DNA of 64,000 nt, from NCBI GenBank assembly GCA_007644065.1, contig VJWN01000007.1, positions 806,001 to 870,000 of the forward strand, written 5' to 3'. Positions 44,760 to 55,796 of the stretch are shown in pieces. The notes beneath the pieces were generated by a model. That model did not search any database, was not told where the DNA came from, and saw only the letters and a program-made list of their open reading frames with translations. Numbering within the stretch: the first letter of the stretch is position 1; each line of letters starts with the position of its first letter. Source of the DNA: Margaritispora aquatica (Eukaryota; Ascomycota; Leotiomycetes; Helotiales; Discinellaceae). The translations under genes were made by a program, and so were the position numbers.

Positions 44760-47564
44760 CTAAGCCTCGACATCGTTGCCAGTGAGATCTTCTGCAGATG
44801 CGACAATCGTTCCATATGGACCAGGCTTGATGATTGAGTCTTCAGCCCGGTCATTGACAGGTGCAGCAGCTTCAATGGACATTGCGGTATCGACTTTGAC
44901 CTCGCCGTCTTCAACCTTGAAACCTGGCGCGACTGATTCTTCGTCATCGTCCTTGATCTCCGGTCTCTTTTGGTTATTGATGAGTGGCGTGGTATCGTTA
45001 TATATCCGAAGCAACATAGCAGTCCTGTCTTCCTTGGCCAACATTAAATTAAGAGAATGCAAGCTCCTCCATAAGGGAAGAACGATGCGCTCTTGGAATC
45101 CATCTTCATCGTCACTAGGTTCAATTCGAAGAACACAGCAGCCCATGCCAATTTGATTGACACGTTCACCAATCTCCCCCAAATCCTTCCAGCCCTCCTG
45201 AGCAAGCTTGGGGAACATCTCGATGAGCAGCTTTCGAAGAGTTTCTTTCTTGTAAAGCCGTACGACACGCTCCTCGCCAACATAACCTTCAAGAATTGGC
45301 ATTCCTTCAGACTGAATTCTCCATTTGCAAACTCCCTCAGCTTGTACATCCTGCTTCATGAACATCTTCACACCTCCATGAATGAACTTGATTCCTTTTC
45401 CTTCGTTTTCTTCAAATATCTCGCGAATCAGTTTCGAGGTGTAGTAGATCGTCTTGGCGGGCTCTCCTGCAGGATTTCTAACCATAAATCTATCACGAGG
45501 AAATCTTGGTGATAATTTATAGAAGGTCTCGATAGTTTGCACTTCAGGATGGTCTGCTGAAATGTACTTGAAAGGCTCCTCAAATTGCTGGTTCTGCCTC
45601 GGGCGATTTGGCCGTGAATCGCCACGAGTATCGCCAGGTCGAGTGGTGAGGTCCAATTCAGCACCTGGTGGAGGCGGGTAGTGGACATCCCTGTCCTCCA
45701 AACCAGCATCGGCCGGCTCATCAACCTCTTCCCTGATCTTCAGCTTCTTTGTCTCCATGACAGCATCTACCTCGGCGCTATCAGTTTCACTGAAGCTGCG
45801 TTTTCTTGTCGCATCTGGTTGATTCTGTCTAGCAACAGGAGTAAGCTCTGCCTCTCCAGAAGGAGTTGGCCCAGTTTCCAAAGCATCTGCTGCATCAATC
45901 TTGGGTGCCACACTACCTCCATCCACAGGAGAAGGTGCGCTCTCGATGGCATCGATTAGCGCAGAAATCGGAGGCTTGGGCTCGATTTTCTTAGAATCAG
46001 ACTCTGGTTTAGCTCTGAATTCGGACTTCTTCTCTAGGACGGCAATGAAGAATCCACCAGTGTCTTGCAAGTGTGCATAAACTCTCATACATCTGTCAAG
46101 TGGAATATCCGACCCAAGAGTTCCTGCGATCGGAGTAAACATGCCTTCGACGAGCTTTTCAGTCGCTGGCTGAACGCCATATTGAGCCTGGTGTGCTTTG
46201 ACCTCTGCCCATGATGACCAGATTTTACCAGTCTTGTCCATGATGCTCCATGACTTCAATCCTGGCTTTCTCTTCAATAAAGGAAGTTGATGTTCGCTTT
46301 CAAGCAATTCGACCTTCTCAAGACCTCCACATCGCTCAATTGCGGATGCAATGACGGCTTCGTTCTCGACTGGATTCATGCTACAAGTAGAGTAGACCAC
46401 ACGACCACCCGCTTTCAACATTTGCAATGCACGAACGAGAATGCGTACTTGTGTGATGTACAATCCAAGAGCGCTTCCTGGATTCCAATCAGACCATAAA
46501 TTGACGTTCTTCCTGGTGGTTCCATCTCCTGAACATGGCACGTCTGCCAAAATCCGGTCAAATTTTAAGTACCTGTTTGTAGCTGGGTTTTCTGGTGTGG
46601 GAGGAAGCTTGATCGAAGGGAACATAGTCGCATCGTGATTAGTGACAATCAAATTTGGCGATGATAATCTCTTCAGTTGATGAATCAGCATGTGACTGCG
46701 TTTGTAGTCGGAGTCGTTGGCAATCAGAAGTCCCGTCGCTCGTCCATAGTCAGATGAGTCAACTTCTAGCTCTTCGGCTTCTTCCAACTTCGATGACAAA
46801 CCAGGGCTGGCTTGACGACCATCCTCTTCGGCATATTGCGCCAGTGATTTGCGGACTCGTCCCTCTTCTCCTCTATGTACCATCTCCAACAATTGGGCAG
46901 CTTTGCTACCAGGTGCAGCGCACATATCGAGAACAATCATGCCCGGCTGGAGGTCCATGACCAAAGGAGGAATCATGCTAACCACTTCTTGTCTGCTGAT
47001 GTTTCCAACGCTAGTTTCTGATACAAGATACTTCTGGAAGGCTGAGAATGGCGCAAATCGACGAACAACATTCTTTGGTGTAGTCATCCACCATGCCAAC
47101 TCATCTGGGTACCATGGGACTGGCATGGGAGGCTCGACTGGAGTGCCATCGAAATGAGAGATCTTGGAAATTTCAGGAATGTATCGCTCTTTCAACATCT
47201 TCTGTACAGCGAGCGCATGCCTTTGATACGAGTTAGTAATTTTGAACCAGTTTTCGGTCAATTGACAATTTCCTACCCTTTCGAGCCTGCGAAGCGAAAG
47301 CTGTTAGGCAATTCACGCTTCAATGCATTCCAAAACTTCTCTCTCTCCTTATCATCCAGCTCTATAATTGTATTGTAGAATCTCTCGAGCTTCTCATTCG
47401 ATTTTGGGACTTTGTCAAAGCTGACTCGATTGTCTTCCCCGCGACGATTGTCCCCGCGATTTCCTCCTCGACCACCACCACGGCCACGACCGCCCTATTC
47501 ATGTTAGAGGGCTGTGGGTGGACGGAAAGGAGTTGCGACATACTCGTTTTCCTCCTCTACCCAT
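44760..47564 (-). CDS. NCL1: tRNA (cytosine-5-)-methyltransferase NCL1/TRM4 (NSUN2 family)
   Basis: Exons are 47564-47544 (21 nt), 47494-47277 and 47220-44760; 899 aa. It makes m5C in tRNAs in the nucleus. The N-terminus is an RGG-like stretch (GGRGRGGGRGG), then DDKEREKFWNALKRELPNSF. The SAM-binding motif I is MCAAPGSKAAQLLE (about 179). The catalytic pair is present: Cys in DVPCSGDG (about 309, motif IV) and Cys in YSTCSMNPVENEAV (about 359, motif VI), the latter being the nucleophile in this family. A long acidic insert (about residues 480-600) separates the methyltransferase from the C-terminal part. The tiny first exon holds just MGRGGKR. CACGTG lies about 155 bp upstream, at 47720-47725. 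Confidence 0.94.
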
Positions 47565-47889
47565 ATTTGATATGTGTAGATGGTTGTAATTGGGATATTG
47601 TTGCTGATGAGAGATGCACGATTGATGTCTGAGCTTGCATGGAAAATAATGAATTGAGCTCAGAAATATGACAGGGGTATAGCCCGCTATGCTGGATAGA
47701 TTTTCCGTTCCGAAAACCACACGTGATCCGGATTTCCTGCTGTGCATTGGAATTGAGATATGCACTTGAGCAGTAATCATCTACTCCTTGGAATTTGTAG
47801 CCACGTTTGTTTGCTTGTTCAGACCGTTTTTGTTTACAAATCTAGAGTATTTATTTAAGTCTGTCCTTGTTCCATCGACCTTTCCTATA
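47565..47889. promoter_or_regulatory. NCL1 promoter region
   Basis: A 325-bp gap between two minus-strand genes. It contains CACGTG at 47720-47725 within a CCACACGTGAT context. No gene is seen. Confidence 0.45.
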
Positions 47890-48837
47890 TTACCACTTGT
47901 AATCGACGCCCGACTCATGCTCCATCATATCAAAATGCGGCTTTGCACTGAACCATCCAGCTCTCTCACTACCCACCGTCTCATAAGTATATGCAGCATC
48001 CTGCTCATCAATCTTGACTGTCTCGCCTCCCCTTCCTCCAGCTGCCGCATCAGCCAGCAACTGAGCATGGCAACACTTCTCTAGGCTCATAAACCAAAAC
48101 ACCGCAGCCTCAATACTCTTTCCACAAGTTAGAAGTCCATGGTTCTGCAGCAGCGCTGCTTTCCTTTGACCCAGCGCTTTCGCAATAGCTTCACCCTCCT
48201 CAGCAGCAAGTACAATGCCGCGAAATGACGAGTATAACGCGATGTCGTTGTGGAAAGCGCAGGAATCTTGGGTGATTGTGTCGATGGTGCGGCCTAATGT
48301 GCAGAAAGCTCGCCCGTAGATGGAGTGCGAGTGCGCTACACAATTGATCTCTGGACGCGCAGTATGGACCGCATGGTGGATCATGTATGCTGCTGCGTTG
48401 AGTAGACGAACTGGACCACCCTCGACGATTTTCCCGTCCTTATTGACGAGGATCAGATCAGACGCTTTCAGTAGAGGCCATGCAACACCGAAAGGATTGA
48501 CCCAAAAGCTAGTTGGCTCAACCGGATCCTATCTCTTTCGTTAATTCCTTCAAATTCCTCGTTATTCCCCATGCAGACTTACCCTCAAAGTAATGTGCCC
48601 CGCAACGCCCTCGTCAAACCCCAGCTTTGCGAAGATCCTGAATGCCAATGCCAACCGTCCTTTCAGATACTCTCTCTCCTTGAACTTATTCTCAAACTGT
48701 GGTGGTGAAGGAAATGACATCTTAACCTCATGGGTATCCGCCTGTTTCTTGCTCAAGCCCGGCTCAAGGGGAGCAGTGCCTGCCTCCTCATGCCCATTGC
48801 TTGGAACTGAAACTCCTGTCGCGGACGGTGGCGCCAT
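47890..48837 (-). CDS. class II aldolase/adducin domain protein
   Basis: Exons are 48837-48583 and 48528-47890 (54-nt intron); 297 aa. After a disordered N-terminus, the aldolase II/adducin fold covers about residues 55-275: [26 protein letters not shown], the phosphate-loop-like FWVNPFGVAWPLLKASDLI, the zinc-ligand pair in AHSHSIYGRAF (H-x-H), and the third His in LLQNHGLLTCGKS. Bacterial relatives are fuculose-phosphate aldolases; in fungi this family is common but substrates are mostly unknown. Because all three zinc histidines are kept, an enzyme is more likely than a structural adducin head. The DPVEP segment directly after the splice is typical of the fungal members I recall. Confidence 0.9.
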
Positions 48838-49665
48838 GCTGAGATATTCTTACAATGCTTCACACAATATCTGTTGTGCGAGATATGAGCGAGTCAATTA
48901 AAAACAAGGGACAAAGGGATCTTAAACAGCTCTAAAGGTGGGGAAGTATAACTAGTTCTACCTTAGCATTTATGTGCCGAATAGGGCGTACGTGGTGGCG
49001 TCTAGGGAATAGCACCTGAGCACATCTCTGAATTGCTCCAATCACAGATCTTGAAATTGGATCCCCTACACTCTCCTTGGCGAACAGCACCCTTTCATAG
49101 CGAGCAAAAGGTTCTTTAGTGGGGGCAAGTGGCGGGCAATAGTACTTGGGAAGGAATCGCGGGGTCAAATCATCTGTGGAAGAAAGCCGAGGTCGATGCC
49201 GCTGCCGAATTGGCATGACCTCGTGAAACCTTCCAATGGTGGGAAATACGACATGGGGAGTCTCATTCGCGGACTTTGTACCATGGGATACTGGACGGCT
49301 CCAAAATTGAAGACTTAAACTGCCCGTCCGTCAGCGAACTCAAACTGGTCACAAATTTGAGTCAGACAAGCAGGTAGTTGGTTCAACCTAAATCTGTGTA
49401 TACAGTATAGGATACAACCAACAAAAATGGTAAACCAAGGTCAGAGAAATCGCAACACTTGTGGAGTCAAAAAGGCAACTGTGTTCATATTTATGCCATG
49501 CAATAGGAGCGCTCTGTCTAAACTTTTGCCAGGGCCCACCACGCAAATGCCGAACATATAAGCAGAGCCCCGATGAAAACATCGAACATGAAATCTTACT
49601 ATGCATACACCCCATCTGCGCCATTATCAACCCCAAATTATGTAAAGACTTCAACCTCAGCCCAA
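48838..49665. other. intergenic region
   Basis: About 830 bp between two minus-strand genes: the aldolase promoter on the left and the eIF5B 3' UTR on the right. Frames at 48932-49216 and 49388-49700 have no domain or splice support. Confidence 0.5.
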
Positions 49666-52600
49666 TCACGGAATATCAAAAAGAGGCTTTAACTTCTTGA
49701 TCAGTAGCCACTCGTCATTTGAGACATCGGATCTGTAATAATCCTTGAGAGTATCAATGGATTTCCGAGAGATCATGGAATATAAAATATCCTTGTCTTC
49801 CAGATGACGACCATACGTAGGTTGATGCCCACCCATCTCGATCTTGACGGCGACAGATGGCTGGCCCTTCTTACAAATCGTAATCTGCTTGTGGTCACGC
49901 TCGATGCCGGTCCTGTGCTGGGTTAGCTTATGTCTTGGAGATTCTTAAATAGAAAACTTACACTCTACCGATGCTGATAATTTCCTTGAGTCCGGTGACA
50001 GCGTTCTGCTTAACCACGGCGATAGGGGTATGCAACCTCAAATTGCCTTCGGTCACGTCGACACCAACCACAATTGGGCCAGTCTTGTTGAAGACTGCGA
50101 CAGGGCTAAGCACACAGGGAAACACAGCATCAAGCTTGGACTCTTCCTTCTTTTTCTCGGCAATCAGAGCCATGTGCTTCGTGAATGCATCAAAGAGATG
50201 GTAAATAATATCTGCTGTGAAAATCTTGATACCCTGCTCGTCAGCATATAATTGAGCATCTTTGTCAATTTTGACGTCAAAGCAAAGCATAACTGCAAAT
50301 TCCTTGTTCTTCTCCAACATGGTACCGCAGTTCATGACATCGCGCTTGAAAACTGGTCCAATACCAACATTGGCGACCGGGATTTTGGAAACCTTTAAGA
50401 AATCGAGCAGAGCTTCCAATGAACCAAGGGTGGAGGCCTGAACTGTAACACCACGTCCAGACTTCTCAACACGACTGAAAAGAGCTCCCAGGTCAGAAAT
50501 GACCTCCTCCTCGATGTCAGATTGATTATCGTCGGGACCAACGACCATCAATCTAGAACCTGCGATGGCACCTTCAAGATTTGGTGCACTAATCTTAACA
50601 CCGAGAGCAGCCTTGACCTCTTTGTTATGCACATAGACAGACTTCAAACGCAGTTCTTTCAATGGTGCAGGAGTGAGAAGTGCCCTGATGTTTGTTGTGA
50701 TAGCACCTTCAACTCCACAAAGAACAATCTTGTCTCCTTCACGAAGAATACCGTTTGAAAGGATAACATCAATGGTCATTCCGAAACCTTCAATTGCCTT
50801 GACTTCCAAAACAGTCGCCTGAACCTCCGACAAATACATCAGAGAACCAACCATTCTTTCTTGGGTGAGTTGAAGAATGAGCTTGAGCATATCTGGAATA
50901 CCTTCACCGGTGTGAGCGGATGTGGGCACCAGCGAAACGAACTTGGCCATGGACTTATTTTCGTAATAGAGCTCTGAGTTAAAACCCTGCTCAGAGAACG
51001 CAACTTTAGTATCGGCTAGACGCTTAGCGAATTCGTTCTGGACCCCCTTGTTCTGTAGAGCCAAACTTTCCTGGAAGCCGTTATTCTCAACCTTCTTCCA
51101 GCCATACAGACGATCAATCTTGTTAAGGGCAACAATGAAAGGTGTTTTCCTATCCCTCAATAACTTCATGGATTCTAATGTCTGTGGTTCCAAGCCGTGC
51201 ATGATATCGACCACGAGAATGGCAATATTACAGAGAGATGATCCACGAGAACGAAGATTGGAGAAAGATTCGTGACCAGGCGTATCAATGACCAAAAGGC
51301 CAGGGACCTTAAACTCAAAAGATCCATCTCGGTTGACAACTGCAGTCTTGGCCTTGATTGCTTCAACTGGAAAGTAAGTGGCACCAATTTGCTGGGTAAT
51401 ACCTCCTGCTTCTCCTTCTTGCACATTGGTTTGTCGGATTTTGTCCAGAAGCTTGGTTTTACCAGTATCGACGTGGCCAAGAATACAGCAAATAGGTGAT
51501 CTAAGGTTATCTTTGGACCTTGCAGCCAATGCTGCTTCATGTGCTTTCTCGCGACGCTCAGCAGCTTCCTTTTTCTTCTGGAGTATGGCGGCTTGAGCAG
51601 CAGTGGCCTCTTCGTCTTCCGAAGAAGATTCTGATTCAGACTCTGATTCCGATTCTGATTCGTCCTTGGGCCTTGATGGAATTTCCTGGGACTTGGCTGC
51701 TTCGGCTTTCTTAGCAGCGATCTTTTCACGTTCTTCGTCAGAATCAGCATCCCAGCTTTCCTTGACATCCTCTTCACTTTCAGCAGCCGCAACCTCCCAG
51801 TCATCAAGATCACTCTCTTCAGGTTGTTGGGCGGCTGCTGCTGCTGCCTCAGCGGCCTCCTTAGCTGCCTTCGCTTTGGCTTCTGCAATCTTTTGCTCGG
51901 CTTCAGCGGTCGCTCGTGCAGCTGCTTCAGCAAGAAGTCTCTCCTCTTCAGCCTTGATCTCTTCTGGATTCTTGCGGCCACCCTTCTTCTTCTTGTTGTC
52001 GTAAGTTGGTTTCTTCTTCTCTCCAGCACCTGAACCACCACCAACTTTGATACCTGCATCCATCATTTGCTTGAGCTTCATCTCGTTCCGGAGCTTTTCG
52101 TCCCTCTGAGCCTTCGTGAGATATGTGCCATCGCGCTTCTGCTGTTCAATTTTCTCTCTTTCTTTTTGTTTCTTCAGTGCCTTTGCCTCCTCTCTTCGCT
52201 TCTCCTCCTCTGCCTCTCTCCTCTCTTCTTCCTCAATCCGGGCCTTCTCTTCAGCTTCGAACCTAGCTTTCTCCTCCTGGCGTCGCCTTAGCTCTTCTTG
52301 TTCTCGTTGCAACTTGGCTAATGCAGGTGATAATTTCTTTGCTTTGCCACCCGGGGCAGCTTTTGAAGCAACTGGCTCCTCTACCTTGGTCTCAACCACC
52401 TTTGCGGTCTCGGGAGCTTTAGAGGCTGGTGCTGTGGTTTTCTTCTTGGCAGCCTGTGTAGAAATCAGTAAGGCAATCCCATGGATAGATTAAATTAGCA
52501 TACATTCTCCTTCTTTCGCTGCTTCTCGCGCTCCTTCTTGAGCTTCTCTTTTTGGGCCTTTGTCAGGACCTTACCATCTGCGCCAGTCTCCTCATCCTCG

Positions 52601-52983
52601 TCTTCTTCCTTTGCAGGAGTGGGGGCAGATTTGGCAGCAGCGGCTTTCCCTTTTCCTTTCTTGTCTGGCAGAGCGAATTCGTCATCGATAGAGGCTTCAA
52701 CTGGGGCCTTCTCGCTGAGATCGGGTTGTGACTCTTCTGCTGGCGGATCTTCGCCTTCCAGAGCATCGTCTCCGCCCTTGGCCTTCTTCTTCTTTTGACG
52801 TTTTCGCATCATCGCCATAAGACCACCTGCAGGGAATTCCTCGTCCGGATCCGCCTCTGCTTCTGCGGCGGGGGCATTGCTTTCGACGGGCGCTGGGTTT
52901 GCGACAGGTGCTGGTGTCTCTGCGACCTCAGACTCCCAATCATCGTTCGCCGCCTTCTTGTTATTCTTCTTCTTTGGCGGCAT
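49666..52983 (-). CDS. FUN12: eukaryotic translation initiation factor 5B
   Basis: Exons are 52983-52504, 52453-49962 and 49912-49666; 1072 aa. eIF5B is the IF2-type GTPase that promotes 60S subunit joining with initiator Met-tRNA on the 40S subunit. The N-terminal about 450 residues are highly charged (Lys/Glu/Ala blocks, a Ser-Glu repeat near 430) and dispensable in yeast. The GTPase domain begins near residue 475 with G1 GHVDTGKT (about 486), then IDTPGHESF (G3) and NKIDRLYGW (G4). Downstream come the domain II-IV stretches [39 protein letters not shown], and the C-terminal domain IV end [10 protein letters not shown]. Length and architecture are standard. The last exon supplies the conserved C-terminus that contacts eIF1A. 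Confidence 0.96.
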
Positions 52984-53933
52984 TTCGAAGGTTGGTGTTT
53001 CTCGCTATGTTTTGTTGTTGAAACGAGAAGTTAATCCGTAGAAATCTGACAGGATGTGTGGGGTGGCAATGCGGGGTCTTGCGCGTGTACCTAATGAGGC
53101 TGGATTAACGAGGCAGCGAAATAGTACAAAATAATTTATTAAGAATTTATCAAGAATTTATCAAATAACTGTGAACATTCATATTCTAAAAAAAAACATG
53201 AATGATTTAGTTCTGAGTATAAGCTGATGATAGTACTTTGCAAGACGAACGTTCTTGTATGGTTATCGCACTGAACCGATTCATTTCTGTCCTCAGCAGA
53301 ATGATCAAAGGAACAAAGCTATTCAAAATGCGTCAAGATTTTTTTTACATTGGGAACGCTAGGTAATGACTTATTGACACACTCATTTTGAGCAAGGTCA
53401 TAGTATCACAGGTAATACTACTGGATGAGAGACACCAATTCCACTTAGCAGAAGTTCGTCTTTGTGCTTTGCGGCGGTGCTTGATTCCAAAGTCAGCAAG
53501 TACTAGCTCTATTCATTAATAGATTCATTGGGATTATTGCAAGAGAAAGCATTTTTGTCAGGCACAAGCAACGAAAGTTTCTAACTAGTAAATTTTTTGC
53601 ATTATTTAAAATATCTTGTGATGGTTGTCCACAATCGCGGGGTTCACAAGCGAGAAACTCGATTCACAACAAGCTTTGTTGTATCTTCATTGCCCCAAGC
53701 CAAGCCAAGCATTTCATGTTGGTATCTATTTTGATTGGTGCGCACTTTTCAATGGGCACGCCCTCCTTCCCTCAGCCAGAAGTAGCCAGAGGTAAAAGAG
53801 CCTATCAGTGATTCAATAGAGCATTCCTCATCTTTGTTAAATAACTTCCATGTCTGATAAAAACCAAAAAGCATAATCATGATGAGAGTCATAACAGGAA
53901 AAAGGTGTATTATTACACAATTCTGACTGGGTA
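52984..53933. other. 950-bp AT-rich intergenic region
   Basis: eIF5B promoter adjacent to 52984, then AT-rich DNA with a TTATTAAGAATTTATCAAGAA-type local duplication near 53140-53165. No gene is called; a short frame at 53749-53937 is unsupported. Confidence 0.5.
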
Positions 53934-55512
53934 TCATATAACTTCAGGTACTTCGGCTTCAGCATCCCCTGTCTCCTCCTCCGCTGCTACTGAATTATCC
54001 TTCTCCTTCTCTTGAATTGGCTCTATTGGGACATGTGGTATATCTGCAGTGTCCGGCGAGGGTTCTTCCTTCAATAATTCAGGTGAGAACCTCTCAAGCT
54101 CTTTGACCTCATCATCCACTTCAGTCGCCTCTTTTGACTCTGCAATTGGCAATATTTCTTTCTCAGCTTCTGGCTCTGTTGCTTTCTCCTTGGCCATTTC
54201 TAAGTCAGATTTCTCGGATGATACAATGTCCTCTGGGACAATTGGCAAGTCTTCGACTAATTTTGCGCTTGGAGGACTCGGATCTTCCACAATGTGAATT
54301 GTACTCTGGTCGGCTGTCTCAGATATTGATTTTTGCTCCTCCTCTTCCTGGTTCTCGTCTACTTCGTATGTCTCCACGATAACGGGTATTTCTGATTCTC
54401 TTTCGTCCTCAGCAATCCGCATGCTCTTCAACCTTTGTGCAACATCTGCCTCTTCTTCATCAGCCTCCAAAACCGTAGTAACTGCTGACCCCACCGAAGG
54501 GGACTGCCGGATGTGCCTCCTAGTGGTAGTTCTACCAACACCAACAAAATCTTCCTCGGCTCCAAATGAACTCGTAGGCATAGGTGGCTTCAATACCGAG
54601 AACACAGGCGCGCGGGGTTCCTCGACCGGCTCCAGTCCTTCTGCTTCAGGTGGTAATTTGTAGTTTTCCGCAGGCAATAGGTCATACGTGTCACATACAG
54701 TTTTGAAAAGAACATAAAGACCAGTCTGACTCTCAACTTGCCAGAAGACCCCACGATGTTGAAACCAGGCATGTGCAAATATGCGATGCAGCCTCCTGAA
54801 TATATTCGTTAAATGCTTGACGCCTGCGCCTCGGTCATCAACGGCATCTCCAGCCCCTAGACTCAACCGACTTGGGAATATCTTCTGGCTTGTGACAATG
54901 TTTGTGGCCCAATCCAATGTATGGCAGCAATAGTCGATTGCACAACAGCTCTTTGGAGACTCGTGTACGGCGCATAGGAACTGCCACTCACTTGCTCGCA
55001 TCTCTGGGCAAGTGCTGGCGGAGCATGGCGGATTGTCGAATAAGAAACCAATGATCAGGTCGTTACATTTGTTTATGAGGAAGCGGCAGAGCTCATATAA
55101 CCACAATGCCCTGTCGACACCGGCTGGTTGCGTCGCAATGAGGATAGCTGTTTCGCGGCTTATTGGCATTGTTAAATCGCTTTCTGAAGGCTTAGAGTAA
55201 TGGTAATGCAGTGCTTTTAGATGTTCTTGCAGTTGAAAAGCCGAATCAAGCTGTAAATAGTTAACGCGCTGGTCGGGAGTTGCGAGTTGCTTATCCTACT
55301 TCACTCAGTGCTACCACAGGAGGTCCAGCTGCCATATCAGCTGCCTTTGTACCTGGGTGTATTCTCCTTCTGGCGTTTGCATCGATGATAGACTGCTCCA
55401 TACTGGACTCTTGATCTGAAGAGCTGCCCAACGATGGTGATTTGGGTCCGATTTGGATTTCGGTAGGTGGAGGAGGGGATGGCAGCCTTGGGGAGGAAGG
55501 CGGCAAAGACAT
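53934..55512 (-). CDS. phocein-like MOB protein (MOB3/STRIPAK type) with acidic tail
   Basis: Exons are 55512-55300 and 55250-53934; 509 aa. Phocein-type MOBs are subunits of the STRIPAK phosphatase-kinase complex, which in filamentous ascomycetes governs hyphal fusion and sexual development. The MOB domain spans about residues 100-275: CPEMRASEWQFLCAVHE, CAIDYCCHTLDWA, KIFPSRLSL, LTNIFRRLHRIFAHAWFQH. Zinc ligands are in place: Cys147 and Cys152 (C-x4-C) and His231 and His236 (H-x4-H). The AIDY and FPSRLSL phrases match phocein rather than Mob1/Mob2. The last about 220 residues are Glu/Pro-rich and disordered, far longer than the animal protein. Divergent from the ZNG1-like gene, with ATGs 284 bp apart. 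Confidence 0.9.
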
Positions 55513-55796
55513 AATTGCTTCTGCTCTCGTGTTACCAGATATCGAGTTCGCCTTTGACACCGGCTACCGTATTAGATTGAATTGAACAATGACGGCACTG
55601 TTTGCACAAGCAAGTGGATTTACGGTGAGCTTCGAAGCTGTCGTGGAGAACGCGTCCAGATCCCGCGTCAAACCCTTGTCAAAATCTTGGCATAACTTTG
55701 CCCTGAGACATGCGATCACAGTCAAGAACCAAGGAACATTTCAAATTCGTCAAATCAACCATTTCAAATCTAGCCCTTTACATTATCTCTTGCACA
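55513..55796. promoter_or_regulatory. 284-bp divergent promoter (MOB3-like / ZNG1-like)
   Basis: All sequence between the two start codons. It contains ACGCGTC at 55650-55656 and a second CGCGTC nearby (about 55664). A frame at 55589-55813 runs through it but carries no domain. Confidence 0.55.

Noticed and set aside
49388..49700. Plus-strand frame (79 aa) opposite the eIF5B 3' end
   Set aside because: It overlaps the eIF5B last exon in antisense and has no recognised homology.
51175..52059. 294-aa minus-strand frame inside eIF5B
   Set aside because: A basic shadow frame produced by the Lys/Glu/Ala-rich coding sequence of eIF5B.
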